Source of the DNA: Desulfovibrio sp.
GTDB taxonomy: Bacteria > Desulfobacterota > Desulfovibrionia > Desulfovibrionales > Desulfovibrionaceae
Assembly (NCBI GenBank): GCA_031271265.1
Contig: JAISWB010000028.1
Span: forward strand, 87,942-151,941
Length of the DNA: 64,000 bases
Direction of reading: 5' to 3'
Shown here: positions 16,996 through 26,522 of the stretch, one piece after another
How positions within the stretch are numbered: the stretch's first letter is position 1
Layout of the letters: each line of letters starts with the position of its first letter
Program-made: the position numbers and the translations under genes
The notes under the pieces: model-generated
Seen by the model: the letters and a program-made list of their open reading frames with translations, nothing else
Told to the model about the DNA's origin: nothing
Databases searched by the model: none

Positions 16996-17199
16996 CGTTG
17001 CTCCCGGTATGGTGATTACGAAGCTTTGCCGCGGTCGCACGGTTTGCGCGAATACGCAACCCGTAACGCATCACCGGCGGCATTGCCGAAACCGTGCGGC
17101 CGCGCGGTTTGCGCGTGTACGCGCCCGCTACCTGCAGCGGCTGCGGGCATAGGCGCGTACGCACGGTTTTGCCGGCATTATGCGGTGCGCTTCTGTTTC

Positions 17200-17228
17200 A
17201 ATATATAGAAATATCCTGATATATGCAA
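17200..17228 (-). promoter_or_regulatory. Predicted metA promoter with embedded palindromic operator
   Basis: On the minus strand TTGCAT (17223-17228) and TATATT (17200-17205) are separated by exactly 17 bp. Between them, at 17211-17222, lies the perfect palindrome ATATC-AG-GATAT. A palindrome overlying the spacer suggests repression. In this group ArsR-type SahR regulators control methionine genes, but that assignment is inference. The leader to metA is about 200 bp long and contains an imperfect duplication (CGGTTTGCGCG at 17039 and 17103). Confidence 0.6.
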
Positions 17229-17865
17229 GGGGCGGCAACTCCATGTAATCCTTGTCGGCGCGAGTGTGCCGCTATTTCGGTCAAGATAATATGCCGGTTA
17301 CACTCATCAGGGATTTCTCCTCAGGCGACTGTCGCCTGTTGCGGTGTCCAAGAAAACCCTACACCGATCCCTCATCCACATCTGTGTTTTCAAGACTGCC
17401 CGCATTCTCGCACCGCTGTAACTTTTATCCGGATGAAAAACACATGTCGCGGGCTGATTCGCAAGTTGTTCAAGTGGCCGGATGTGAGCCGTAGCGCAAG
17501 TTAAGAATTTCTTTCACGCAAGTTGAGAACAAAAGTGACCGGCAAGGCGCGTGATACCAAGAGTCAGCCGAGGCGCTTGAGGACGCTTTTGCGGGCACCA
17601 CGCGGGGTGAAGCGGGAGCTCTGATGCGGGCTGTCGGTTCGATGACCGGGAATATTGTCACGTATGCCGAACGAATTGCCGGGCGCATGCGGCCGAAATC
17701 TTGACGCGGACGCGCGCGCCGGGTCCGGGTAAGTATCTACTGCGGTGATTATACAGGAAGAAATCAATACGGCACGGGCTTTGCTTATCTTCTGCAGGCG
17801 CCGCCTTGCACGTTTGCCGCGACACGGCGGCTTAAAGCAATAGTGCGGCGGAGCAGGAGACAGCT
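17229..17865. other. 640-bp gene-free region between metA and the lysozyme-like gene
   Basis: No convincing gene is seen on either strand. Around 17495-17530 the segment CGCAAGTT(A/G)AGAA occurs twice, 23 bp apart, with a related CGCAAGTTGTTCAAG at 17460. This looks like the end of a lost insertion sequence (IS21-like ends have similar multiple short repeats), but no transposase fragment is readable. GC drops slightly near 17280-17440. Confidence 0.4.
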
Positions 17866-19395
17866 ATGCTTAATGCCGGTCCTACCCTTACTTTCGATGG
17901 AGCGTCTTCCGCCGAACGCGGCACGACGGGAAAAAAAATCCCGCGCCCCGAGCGTTCGGGAGAAAGTTTTGCATCGTATCTCAAGGCCGAGCAGCCGAGA
18001 GCAAAAACCCGTACCGCGCAAACGGTTCCGGGTGCCGTGGCTGCGGCGTACAAGGCCGCGCAGGCAGGGGTGCCGGAAAATACGCGCCCGGCGTCTGCGA
18101 TGCGCTCCCGCCCGGAAGGGCTCATCGTCAAGAACGCGCCGGCACCGGCCAAGCCGGCCCTGTATGCCGAGCCTGCGCCTGAAGGCACGCGGACTTCCGT
18201 CACCGAAGCTCCGGCCCGGCGTACGAACGTCGCCGCCGACGCAACGCGCGCGGCGACCCAACGGATGCCCGCCTCCGCGCTCCGCATTTCCGGCCGTCCC
18301 ATAACCGGGAGAAACGGCATCGGCATGGTCGACACGCGCAAACGCGCAACGGGTGACGAGGCGTCCGGCGTCGCCGCGTCCGCTCTTGCATCGCCGCGCC
18401 GGAATACCGCCGTGTTCGCCGCCCACACTTCCGCGACGGGACAGGACACCTATGCGCGTTTCGGTCGGCACAGCGGCAACGGCGCAGGGTACAGCTTCCT
18501 CACCGAGGGCTTTGCCTCCAAAAGCGCGGAAACCGCGCTGCGAAAGTTGGGATACGACATGCGGCGTCCGGACAAGGTCGAAACGCGCGCGACCTTGCTT
18601 GACACCGCATCGGCACGCGGCACGGCCCGAGCCGGGATCTTCCCCGAGGCGGAGGCAGCGCGCGCGGCGGAAAACCGGAGAAAAATCACTCTTGCCTCCG
18701 GGCGTGACACGCGCCGATCCGCGCTCCCGACGCTCCCTGTGATATCCGGCAACGAAATCGGCGCGCTGGCAGCGAAATTTGAATCCGGCGAGGAAGGCAT
18801 AGCCGCCGTAGGCTATGACGGCAAAGGCGGCACTTCCTACGGAAAGTTCCAGATAGCGTCGCGCGTCGGAACCATGCGCGCTTTCATCGGGTACTTGCGC
18901 GACAAGGCCCCGGACCTTGCGGACCGCCTGTCCGCGTGCGGCCCGGCGAATACCGGGAGCCGCTCCGGGCGCATGCCTACGGAGTGGCGCAAGATAGCCG
19001 CCGAACAGCCGGAGCGTTTTGAGCAGTTGCAGAGCGAATTCATCCGCACAAGCCACTTCGAACCCGCTGTCGCGGGCATAGCCGGGGTAACCGGCGTATC
19101 TTTCGACAAGCTGCCCCCGGTGTTGCGCGAGGTGCTGTTCAGCACGGCCGTCCAGCACGGCCCGGCGGGCGCGGTCCGCATCGTAAGCAGGGCCATGGCG
19201 AAGGTAAACCCCGACAAACTGCAGACAGACGGCATGCAGGGGTCGACCGCGGCTCAGGATGAAGGCCGCAGGCTGATAACGCAAATCTATGCCCTGCGGG
19301 CCGGAAACTTCACATCGTCCTCGCCGGGCATACGGGAAGCGGTCTACAACCGCCTGAAACTGGAAATGCGCGACGCCCTTGAGATGCTCGCCTAA
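17866..19395 (+). CDS. Protein with C-terminal lysozyme/chitosanase-like domain and long disordered N-terminus
   Basis: The protein is 509 residues. Residues 1 to about 295 are low-complexity, rich in Ala, Arg, Thr and Pro, with no signal peptide. Residues 300-509 form a compact domain with FESGEEGIAAVGYDGKGG, then SYGKFQIAS, a THY-like TSHFEP segment and LFSTAVQHGPAGA. This pattern is seen in lysozyme-like/transglycosylase-like modules of VgrG-linked and phage-tail-associated proteins. The Glu of FESGEEG is the natural candidate for the catalytic acid. Without a signal peptide it would need a specialised export route or cell lysis, as for secretion-system or flagellar-type muramidases. Neighbours give no hint. 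Function is inferred from the domain pattern only. Confidence 0.6.
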   Translation: MLNAGPTLTFDGASSAERGTTGKKIPRPERSGESFASYLKAEQPRAKTRTAQTVPGAVAAAYKAAQAGVPENTRPASAMRSRPEGLIVKNAPAPAKPALYAEPAPEGTRTSVTEAPARRTNVAADATRAATQRMPASALRISGRPITGRNGIGMVDTRKRATGDEASGVAASALASPRRNTAVFAAHTSATGQDTYARFGRHSGNGAGYSFLTEGFASKSAETALRKLGYDMRRPDKVETRATLLDTASARGTARAGIFPEAEAARAAENRRKITLASGRDTRRSALPTLPVISGNEIGALAAKFESGEEGIAAVGYDGKGGTSYGKFQIASRVGTMRAFIGYLRDKAPDLADRLSACGPANTGSRSGRMPTEWRKIAAEQPERFEQLQSEFIRTSHFEPAVAGIAGVTGVSFDKLPPVLREVLFSTAVQHGPAGAVRIVSRAMAKVNPDKLQTDGMQGSTAAQDEGRRLITQIYALRAGNFTSSSPGIREAVYNRLKLEMRDALEMLA

Positions 19396-19397
19396 GC

Positions 19398-19536
19398 GTC
19401 ATGTTATCCGCATAATGTCATGACACCGGACGCCGGGCGAAGCCGGGCGCGCCGTCGAAGGCAGCGTGAGTAAAGCAAAAACCTCGTTTTCGGCTTTGCG
19501 GTCTTCGCGCCTGTTACGCCAGTACAGGCGCGACAC
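19398..19536 (+). repeat. Dispersed palindromic element, copy 1
   Basis: This 138-bp intergenic element begins GTCATGTTATCC and ends at CAGGCGCGAC. It consists of three successive hairpin-like parts: CGCCGGGCGAAGCCGGGCG, a GTGAGTAAAGCA part, and GCGCCTGT...ACAGGCGC. A clearly homologous inverted copy lies at 46779-46916. It separates the lysozyme-like gene from the guaB promoter. Confidence 0.85.
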
Positions 19537-19595
19537 CTCGCCGGAGCGTTTCAATTCGGCTCCGTAGTGAACATTGCCGGGTGCTTTTCGGCATC

Positions 19596-19625
19596 TTGAC
19601 AGGCCCTCGACCTGCGGCCTATTGT
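19596..19625 (+). promoter_or_regulatory. guaB: Predicted guaB promoter
   Basis: A consensus TTGACA (19596) and TATTGT (19620) are separated by 18 bp, 40 bp upstream of the guaB ATG. No purine-box palindrome was recognised. Confidence 0.6.
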
Positions 19626-19665
19626 CCCTCCTTATTTCCCTCCGCATCCCAAAGGGGTCCACACC

Positions 19666-21126
19666 ATGGCGTTCAGCATGTGCGACGGCCTGACGTTCGA
19701 CGATGTCCTGCTCCTCCCCGGCTATTCCGAAACCACCCCGGACATGGCGGACGTGTCCTCCCTGCTGACGCCGGACATCCGCCTGAACATTCCCCTCCTT
19801 TCCGCGGCCATGGATACCGTCACCGAGGCCGAAATGGCCGTTTCCATGGCCCGTAACGGAGGCGTGGGCGTCATTCATAAAAATTCGCCCATAGAAGTAC
19901 AAAGCCACGAGGTGAAAAAAGTCAAGAAATCCGAGAGCGGCATGATCAGTTCCCCGGTGACCGTGCGTCCGGACGACAGCGTGGCCGCCGCCCTGGAACT
20001 GATGAGCAGCTACCGCGTTTCCGGCCTGCCCGTCGTGGAAGGCCGCCTGCTGGTCGGCATCCTGACCAACCGCGACGTGCGTTTCGTCAAGGATCCTTCC
20101 CAGATCCGCGTCAGAGACCGCATGACCAAGGACCGCCTGATCACCGTGCCCGTGGGCACCACTCTGGAAGAAGCAAAGGATCACCTGCACGAGAACCGCA
20201 TCGAAAAACTTCTCGTGGTGGACGAAAACAAGGAGCTTTGCGGGCTGATCACCATGAAGGATATTGAGAAAATCCGCAAATATCCTGATTCCTGCAAGGA
20301 TGATCTGGGTCGGCTGCGCGTGGGCGCGGCCATCGGCGTGGGCGCGGACTGTCTGCCGCGCGCCCAGGCCCTGCTTGCGGCCGGCGCGGATTTCCTGGTG
20401 CTGGATTCCGCCCACGGCCATTCCCGCAACGTCATTGACGCCGTACGCGAGGTGCGCGCCGCCTGGCCTTCCTGCAAGCTGATCGCCGGCAACATAGGCA
20501 CCTACGAAGGAGCCAGGGCCGTGCTGGAAGCCGGCGCCGACACGGTGAAAGTGGGCATAGGCCCAGGTTCCATCTGCACCACGCGCATCGTGGCCGGCGT
20601 CGGCGTGCCACAGATCACCGCCGTGCGCGAGGCCGCGCGGGCCGCCGCCGAACTGGACCGCTGCGTCATCGCGGACGGCGGCATAAAATACTCCGGCGAC
20701 ATCGTCAAAGCCGTTGCCGTCGGCGCGCACAGCGTCATGATCGGCAGCCTCTTCGCCGGGTCGGAGGAAAGCCCCGGCGAAAGCATCCTCTACCAGGGCA
20801 GGCGCTACAAAATCTACCGCGGCATGGGGTCCATAGACGCCATGAAAGAAGGCAGCTCCGACCGCTATTTTCAGGAAAAATCCAAAAAACTGGTACCCGA
20901 AGGCATCGTCGGACGCGTCCCCTACAAAGGACCCGTGGGCGACAGCCTCTACCAGCTTGTCGGCGGCCTGCGCTCGGGCATGGGCTACGTGGGCGCGACC
21001 GATCTGGACGACCTGCGCGCCAAGGCCCGCTTCATGCGCATCTCCCAGGCCGGCCTGCGCGAAAGCCACGTACACGACGTGATAATCACCAAAGAAGCCC
21101 CCAACTACCAGGTGGACCAGGGCTGA
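19666..21126 (+). CDS. guaB: IMP dehydrogenase
   Basis: GuaB oxidises IMP to XMP with NAD+, the first committed and rate-limiting step of GMP synthesis. The 486-residue length is typical. The TIM barrel is interrupted at about residues 90-205 by two CBS domains ([20 protein letters not shown]). The catalytic Cys lies in [15 protein letters not shown] (near 304). The mobile flap and IMP-binding residues are in [10 protein letters not shown] and the [11 protein letters not shown] segment. guaA follows 61 bp downstream on the same strand, so the two steps of GMP synthesis are co-transcribed. Confidence 0.97.
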   Translation: MAFSMCDGLTFDDVLLLPGYSETTPDMADVSSLLTPDIRLNIPLLSAAMDTVTEAEMAVSMARNGGVGVIHKNSPIEVQSHEVKKVKKSESGMISSPVTVRPDDSVAAALELMSSYRVSGLPVVEGRLLVGILTNRDVRFVKDPSQIRVRDRMTKDRLITVPVGTTLEEAKDHLHENRIEKLLVVDENKELCGLITMKDIEKIRKYPDSCKDDLGRLRVGAAIGVGADCLPRAQALLAAGADFLVLDSAHGHSRNVIDAVREVRAAWPSCKLIAGNIGTYEGARAVLEAGADTVKVGIGPGSICTTRIVAGVGVPQITAVREAARAAAELDRCVIADGGIKYSGDIVKAVAVGAHSVMIGSLFAGSEESPGESILYQGRRYKIYRGMGSIDAMKEGSSDRYFQEKSKKLVPEGIVGRVPYKGPVGDSLYQLVGGLRSGMGYVGATDLDDLRAKARFMRISQAGLRESHVHDVIITKEAPNYQVDQG

Positions 21127-21187
21127 CCTCTCAGCGCCGGACGCCGGAGACATAAAATCAACCTTGAAAGGCTCTGAGGGAGCCCAG

Positions 21188-22732
21188 ATGTCCGATTTCG
21201 CGAAGGTTCTGATTATCGACTACGGCGCCCAGTACACCATGCTCATCGCCCGCCGCGTGCGCGAGGCAGGCGTCTACTCTGAAATACTGCCCTACTCTGC
21301 CCGGGACGAAACAATCCGGGCGGCGGGCGCGAACGCGATAATCCTTACCGGCGGCCCGGACGACGCAGGCGAACCCGGCGCGCCCACCCTCAGCCGGGCC
21401 GTGCTCGACGCCGGCGTGCCCGTGCTGGGCATCTGCTACGGCATGCAGCTTCTGGCCCACACCTTGGGCGGCAAACTCGCCAACTCCCGTGACCGGGAAT
21501 ACGGACCGGCCGAACTCAGTCTGAGCACCCCCTCACCCCTCTGGGACGGCATTCCCGCCGACGCCCCCTTCACCGTCTGGATGTCGCACGGCAACAGGGT
21601 CATGTCCCCGCCTCCGGGGTTTACCGTCACGGCCCGGACGCCCGCCCTGGACCTCGCGGCCATGGCCGACGACACCCGCAGAATATACGCCGTCCAGTTC
21701 CACCCGGAAGTACACCACACCCGCAACGGCGAACGTATTCTGCGCAATTTCCTCTTCACCGTCGCCGGCCTGAAACCAGACTGGAGCATGCGCTCCTTTG
21801 TAGACCGCACCCTCGACGCATGCAGGGAAAGCGTGGGCAACGACAAGGTCGTGCTCGGCCTGTCCGGCGGCGTGGATTCCACTGTGGTCGCCGCCCTGCT
21901 GCACCGCGCCGTCGGCGACAGACTGCACTGCATCTTCGTCGACCACGGCCTGCTGCGCCGCAACGAAGGCGAAGAAGTGACCGACATGCTCCGGCGCTGC
22001 CTGCCGGGCATCAACCTGCACCACATCCGGGCCGGAGACATGTTCCTGTCCGCGCTGAAAGGCGTCGAAGACCCGGAAGAAAAACGCCGCATCGTCGGCC
22101 GCCTCTTTGTCGAAGTCTTCGAAAAAGAAGCGCGCAAACTAAAGGACGTGCGGTTGCTCGCCCAGGGAACCCTTTACCCCGACGTCGTGGAATCCTCATC
22201 GGCCAAAGGCACGGTCATCAAAACCCACCACAACGTCGGCGGGTTGCCGGAAACAATGCAACTCAAACTCCTTGAACCCCTGCGCGACCTGTTCAAAGAC
22301 GAGGTCCGGGCCGTGGGCGCGCAACTCGGCCTGCCGGGCGAAGTGCTCCGGCGTCAACCCTTCCCCGGCCCCGGCCTTGCCGTGCGCATCCTCGGGGAAG
22401 TCACCGAAGAACGCCTGGAAATCCTGCGCGACGTCGACAGCATCGTCCGCCGCGAACTGGAAAGCTCGGGATGGGCCGACAAGATCTGGCAAGGGTTCGC
22501 CGTGCTGCTGCCCCTGCGCACCGTCGGCGTCATGGGCGATGCCCGCACCTACGAAAATGTGGCGGCTCTGCGCGTCGTGGACAGCGTGGACGCCATGACC
22601 GCCGAATGGACCCGCCTGCCCCACGACCTCCTCGCGACGATCTCCGGCCGCATCGTCGGCGAAGTCAAAGGCGTGAACCGCGTGGTCTACGATATTTCCT
22701 CCAAACCCCCCGGTACCATAGAATGGGAATGA
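21188..22732 (+). CDS. guaA: GMP synthase (glutamine-hydrolysing)
   Basis: This enzyme aminates XMP to GMP using glutamine and ATP. The 514-residue chain has an N-terminal class I amidotransferase domain (residues 1-200) with nucleophile Cys in GICYGMQLL and partners in the [10 protein letters not shown] segment. Next comes an ATP pyrophosphatase domain ([18 protein letters not shown]), and the C-terminal dimerisation domain ends in KPPGTIEWE. The ATG at 21188 is preferred to an in-frame TTG at 21164 because GAGGGAG precedes it. A short AAAATCAACCTTGAAA motif in the guaB-guaA spacer (about 21154) recurs at 28092. Confidence 0.97.
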   Translation: MSDFAKVLIIDYGAQYTMLIARRVREAGVYSEILPYSARDETIRAAGANAIILTGGPDDAGEPGAPTLSRAVLDAGVPVLGICYGMQLLAHTLGGKLANSRDREYGPAELSLSTPSPLWDGIPADAPFTVWMSHGNRVMSPPPGFTVTARTPALDLAAMADDTRRIYAVQFHPEVHHTRNGERILRNFLFTVAGLKPDWSMRSFVDRTLDACRESVGNDKVVLGLSGGVDSTVVAALLHRAVGDRLHCIFVDHGLLRRNEGEEVTDMLRRCLPGINLHHIRAGDMFLSALKGVEDPEEKRRIVGRLFVEVFEKEARKLKDVRLLAQGTLYPDVVESSSAKGTVIKTHHNVGGLPETMQLKLLEPLRDLFKDEVRAVGAQLGLPGEVLRRQPFPGPGLAVRILGEVTEERLEILRDVDSIVRRELESSGWADKIWQGFAVLLPLRTVGVMGDARTYENVAALRVVDSVDAMTAEWTRLPHDLLATISGRIVGEVKGVNRVVYDISSKPPGTIEWE

Positions 22733-22761
22733 TTGACCGGTGACAATGACGGAAAGCAGCC

Positions 22762-22875
22762 GTCGGAGGCGGCAATCCGGCTGCCTGAGGCAGATAAAAT
22801 CTATCTTCATACCGTCCGCTTGAGAAGGTCGGAGGCAGCGATCCGGCCGCCTGAGACGGGCAAAATCAATATTGA
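22762..22875 (+). repeat. Imperfect tandem duplication between guaA and the gamma-glutamyltransferase gene
   Basis: Two units of about 47 bp (22762-22807 and 22828-22875, period 66) share GTCGGAGGC, ATCCGGC and GCCTGAG and end in AAAATCWATMTTSA. The AAAATCAA..TTGAAA tail is the same motif found in the guaB-guaA spacer and before dapL. Confidence 0.7.
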
Positions 22876-22904
22876 AATGCTCAAACCGGCAGGGGCTTTT
22901 CACC

Positions 22905-24527
22905 GTGAAATTCGACTGGACAAACCCGTACCGTACGCTTCGGACGCCGCTCTTTGCGCGCAACGTTGTTTCCACATCGCATCCCCTTGCGGCGCAGGCG
23001 GGCGTCCGTATGCTTCTGGCCGGCGGAAACGCCGCAGATGCGGCCTTGGCCGCCGCGGCAATGCTGACGGTCGTGGAGCCGGTTTCCAACGGCCTGGGCA
23101 GCGATGCCTTCGCCATACTCTGGGACGGCCGACAACTGCATGGGCTGAATTCCTCCGGACCGGCCCCCGCGGCCTGGACGCTTGACTATTTCCGCGGGCG
23201 TCATGGAGAAGACGGCAACGGCGCGGCCAAAATCCCCGTCCGGGGGTGGGACACGGTCACCGTGCCCGGCGCGGTCGCGGCTTGGGGAGCCCTGCACGAG
23301 CGTTTCGGTTCCCTGCCCTTCGCGGACATCCTCGCCCCCGCCGTAGAGGCCGCGGAACGCGGCGTCGCCGTGCCCCCGGTCGTCGCCGCCAAATGGGCCG
23401 AAGCCGTGCCTCTTCTGAAAGAGTACCCCGGCTGGGCGCAGACCTTCATGCCCTCCGGACGCGCCCCGGAGGTCGGGGAAAAATTCGTCTTCCCCGGCGC
23501 GGCAAAGCTGCTGCGGCTTCTGGCCCAAGGCGGCGTTCGGGAGTTTTACGAAGGCAAAGCAGCCGAGGCCCTCGTCGCCTGGTCCGAAAAAACCGGCGGC
23601 TCTCTTGTCGCGGACGACCTGAGCGCTTTCCGGCCCGAATGGGTCACCCCTCTTTCCGTGGAATACCGGGGCTTTGAACTGCACGAAATCCCCCCCAACG
23701 GGCAGGGGATCGCCGCGCTGGCTGCCCTGGGAATACTCCGGCATTTCGACTTGTCCGCCCTGAGGCCGGATGCGCCGGAAAGCAGGCATCTGCAAATCGA
23801 AGCGATGAAGCTGGCCTTTGCCGACATCCGCCGCCATGTTGCCGACCCGAAAAGCATGCGCGTTACGCCCGGACAACTTCTGGACCCGGACTACCTTGCC
23901 GGACGGGCCGCGCTCATTGACCCGCGCAGGGCTTCCTTTTACGGACCCGGAGCCTTTCCGTCCGGCGGCACAGTGTACCTCGCCGCAGCGGACGAAAAGG
24001 GCATGATGGTGTCCTTCATCCAGTCCAATTTCATGGGCTTCGGCTCAGGCATCGTCGTGCCCGAATACGGCATAAGCCTGCAGAACAGGGGAACCGCCTT
24101 TTCCGCCGACCCCGCGTCCCCCAATGTCGCGGCGCCCGGCAAACGGCCTTTCCATACCATAATCCCCGCCTTTCTCACCGAAGGCGGCAAACCGCGCATG
24201 AGTTTCGGCGTCATGGGCGGCGAAGTGCAGCCGCAGGGACACATCCAGACCCTTGTCCGCATGCTGGACTATCGGCAGCAACCCCAAGCGGCGTGCGACG
24301 CTCCGCGTTTCAAGGTGAACGTCGATTTCTCCGTCAATCTTGAATCAAGGGACGACCCTGCGCTGCAGGCTGCACTGGAGGCGATGGGGCATACCGTCCA
24401 TATCGACCCGGTCTATCACGGCGAATCCGGGGCGGGACAGTTTATCTGGCGTTTGTCGGACGACCCGGATCAGGGGTATGTCGCGGCAAGCGATACCCGC
24501 CGCGACGGATGCGCCTGCGGTTTTTAG
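22905..24527 (+). CDS. Gamma-glutamyltransferase (glutathione hydrolase) family protein
   Basis: This is an N-terminal nucleophile hydrolase of the gamma-glutamyltranspeptidase family, acting on gamma-glutamyl amides such as glutathione. Family blocks are the N-terminal SHPLAAQAGVRMLLAGGNAADAA, the EIPPNGQGIAALAAL segment and the autocleavage site, where Thr of GGTVYLAAADEKG becomes the new N-terminus. They also include MSFGVMGGEVQPQGH near the end. The YwrD/GgtA-type sequence and absence of a signal peptide suggest a cytosolic member, unlike the classic periplasmic Ggt. The GTG at 22905 is chosen because homology starts there; the frame also opens at TTG 22872. The chain is 540 residues. It may read through from guaBA. 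Confidence 0.85.
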   Translation: MKFDWTNPYRTLRTPLFARNVVSTSHPLAAQAGVRMLLAGGNAADAALAAAAMLTVVEPVSNGLGSDAFAILWDGRQLHGLNSSGPAPAAWTLDYFRGRHGEDGNGAAKIPVRGWDTVTVPGAVAAWGALHERFGSLPFADILAPAVEAAERGVAVPPVVAAKWAEAVPLLKEYPGWAQTFMPSGRAPEVGEKFVFPGAAKLLRLLAQGGVREFYEGKAAEALVAWSEKTGGSLVADDLSAFRPEWVTPLSVEYRGFELHEIPPNGQGIAALAALGILRHFDLSALRPDAPESRHLQIEAMKLAFADIRRHVADPKSMRVTPGQLLDPDYLAGRAALIDPRRASFYGPGAFPSGGTVYLAAADEKGMMVSFIQSNFMGFGSGIVVPEYGISLQNRGTAFSADPASPNVAAPGKRPFHTIIPAFLTEGGKPRMSFGVMGGEVQPQGHIQTLVRMLDYRQQPQAACDAPRFKVNVDFSVNLESRDDPALQAALEAMGHTVHIDPVYHGESGAGQFIWRLSDDPDQGYVAASDTRRDGCACGF

Positions 24528-24690
24528 GTCGGCCTGAGCAGGCGCAAGGCCGAACATCGGAACATTGCAAAGTCGGTTATACGCCCCCGGCGACCGAGGC
24601 TCCTCCTCGGACCCGGCAGGGGATCGGCTTGGGCAGTCGCCGGGCCTACCGGGGAAAACATCGGCCTTGCGTCGACGTCAGGCCGACCAC
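24528..24690. repeat. Paired hairpins at the convergent end of ggt and nadE
   Basis: Two hairpins of the same design, TCGGCCT-N11/12-AGGCCGA, lie at 24529-24553 and 24661-24686. The second overlaps the last codons of nadE on the minus strand. A degenerate third (TCGACCT/AGGTCGA) lies at 28034-28057, within a shared stretch TGAGCAGGC..AAGGCCGA. They may serve as two-way terminators, although no T run follows. Confidence 0.55.
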
Positions 24691-26324
24691 ACGCCGCGGC
24701 AGGCGACCGGCATACGCCAGCCCACACCGAAAGCCTGGGCGGTGATTTTGAGGACCGGAGCGGCCTGCCGGCGTTTGAACTCCGCCCCCTGCACCAGTGC
24801 CGCCGTTTTCAGGACTGTTTCCCGCGCGTACCCGGCCGCGACGACCTCTTCCGGGCTCCGGCGGTCTTCGAGCATAAGCCGCAGGACGGCGTCCAATACG
24901 TCATAAGGAGGGAGACTGTCCTGATCCGTCTGGTTCGGTCGCAATTCCGCCGAAGGCGGCTTGAGCAGGACGTTTTCCGGAATGCACGGGCCGCGCTCGG
25001 CGTTCAGCCTTCGGCAAAGCCGGAATACATCGGTTTTGTACACGTCCCCGATAACGGCAAGCGCGCCGCACATGTCCCCGTATATCGTGCAGTAACCTAC
25101 GGAAATTTCCGACTTGTTGCCCGTTGTCAGCAAAAGTTTGTTGAACTTGTTTGCAAAGGCCATGAGCAGGTTGCCCCTGATGCGCGCCTGCAGATTTTCC
25201 TCGGCCGCATCCGGCGCGCGCCCGGCGAAGTCTTCCGCAAGAACGGCATCGTAGGCGCGCATGACCGGCTCTATGTTCAGGGTGCGGGTTTCGATGCCGA
25301 TATTGCGCGCGAGTTCCAGGGCATCGGCCAGGCTGTGCCCGCTGGAGTACGGCGAGGGCATAAGCAGGCCGAGGACCTTGTCCGGCCCCAAGGCCTGCGT
25401 AGCTATCGCCGCCGTCAGCGAGGAGTCTATGCCGCCGGACAACCCCAGTACGACCGAGGATTGGCCTGTTTTCCGGCAATAGTCACGCGTACCCGTAACC
25501 AGGGCCTGCAGGATTTCCGCTTCGGGAGCGCATTCGTCCATGACCGGGAAAGGGGCCGGAGCCGGGATATCGACAAGGAGCAGGTCTTCTTCAAAGCCCT
25601 GCGCCCTTGCGGCGAGCGCCCCGGCAGGAGCGGCAAGCATGCTGCGGCCGTCGAAAATCAAATCGTCGTTGCCGCCTACCGCGTTGACGTACACCGCGTG
25701 AGCCGCATACTTGCGGGCCAGGCGCGTCAGCATGTCCTCACGCAGGGACTGCTTGCCCACGGTGAAAGGTGAGGCGGACAGGTTGACGAGCAGGCCAAAG
25801 GGCGGATGCCCGGCCAGGGGCTCCACGGCATAGGACGGGACCGTAAGGAAGGCGCTGTCGTTCCAGATGTCCTCGCACACCGTGAGGGCCAGACGCAGCC
25901 CGCAGTGTTCAATCAGGCAGGGCGAGTCGCCGGGCTCAAAATAGCGCGCTTCGTCAAAGACGTCGTAGGTAGGCAGGAGCCGCTTGCTGTAACGGGCCTC
26001 AATGCGTCCACGACGTATGAAAACAGCTTGATTGTGCAAAGGCTTGCCCGAACCGGACGCATTAGGGCCTATAGTGCCCAGAATGATCGCCGGCCCGCCG
26101 TCCGCCGTTGCGCCCGCGATGTCGCGCAGGGCCTGTTCCGCCTTGGCCGCAAAGGCCGGGTACAAGAGCATGTCCCGAGGCGGGTAGCCGATCAGGGCAA
26201 GTTCCGGGGTAACGCACAGGTCGGCCCCGGCCTCGGCGGCCGTGCGCGCGCCCTGAACGATTTTTTCGGCATTGCAGCGGATGTCGCCTACAGTAGAATT
26301 GATCTGCAACAGCGCGCATCGCAT
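24678..26324 (-). CDS. nadE: NAD+ synthase, glutamine-dependent
   Basis: The enzyme converts nicotinic acid adenine dinucleotide to NAD+ using ammonia released from glutamine. Residues 1-265 are a nitrilase-type glutaminase domain with the Glu-Lys-Cys triad in TPELALIGYPPRD, RLLPTYDVFDE and LTVCEDIW. Residues 290-548 form the synthetase with the PPi loop LGLSGGIDSSLTA, then GNKSEISVGYCTIYGD and PSAELRPNQTDQDSLPPYD. Start 26324 (MRCALLQINST) is chosen because GGGAG precedes it and homology starts there; the frame is open 61 codons further up without support. The 548-residue length is normal. Confidence 0.95.
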   Translation of the reverse strand: MRCALLQINSTVGDIRCNAEKIVQGARTAAEAGADLCVTPELALIGYPPRDMLLYPAFAAKAEQALRDIAGATADGGPAIILGTIGPNASGSGKPLHNQAVFIRRGRIEARYSKRLLPTYDVFDEARYFEPGDSPCLIEHCGLRLALTVCEDIWNDSAFLTVPSYAVEPLAGHPPFGLLVNLSASPFTVGKQSLREDMLTRLARKYAAHAVYVNAVGGNDDLIFDGRSMLAAPAGALAARAQGFEEDLLLVDIPAPAPFPVMDECAPEAEILQALVTGTRDYCRKTGQSSVVLGLSGGIDSSLTAAIATQALGPDKVLGLLMPSPYSSGHSLADALELARNIGIETRTLNIEPVMRAYDAVLAEDFAGRAPDAAEENLQARIRGNLLMAFANKFNKLLLTTGNKSEISVGYCTIYGDMCGALAVIGDVYKTDVFRLCRRLNAERGPCIPENVLLKPPSAELRPNQTDQDSLPPYDVLDAVLRLMLEDRRSPEEVVAAGYARETVLKTAALVQGAEFKRRQAAPVLKITAQAFGVGWRMPVACRGVWSA

Positions 26325-26522
26325 ACGGACTCCCCGGTGCAGGCCGCATCTCCGGCCGGCATATTTTCGTAATTTTTTTACTGCGTTCCGCGGAAGCCGG
26401 CAAACATAGGCCGCAAGGTCGATTTGCGTTCCAAGCCGATGCCGTACGCAGTTCCGGCGCGCGGTATTGCTGCCGAGCCTGCCGTAAACCGCGTCCGTAT
26501 GCGGCAAGCGGCATTACTTCTC

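Noticed and set aside
16996..17200. SAM or other methionine riboswitch in the 200-nt metA leader
   Set aside because: No conserved riboswitch core or terminator-antiterminator arrangement was found; the leader is mostly an imperfect GC-rich duplication.
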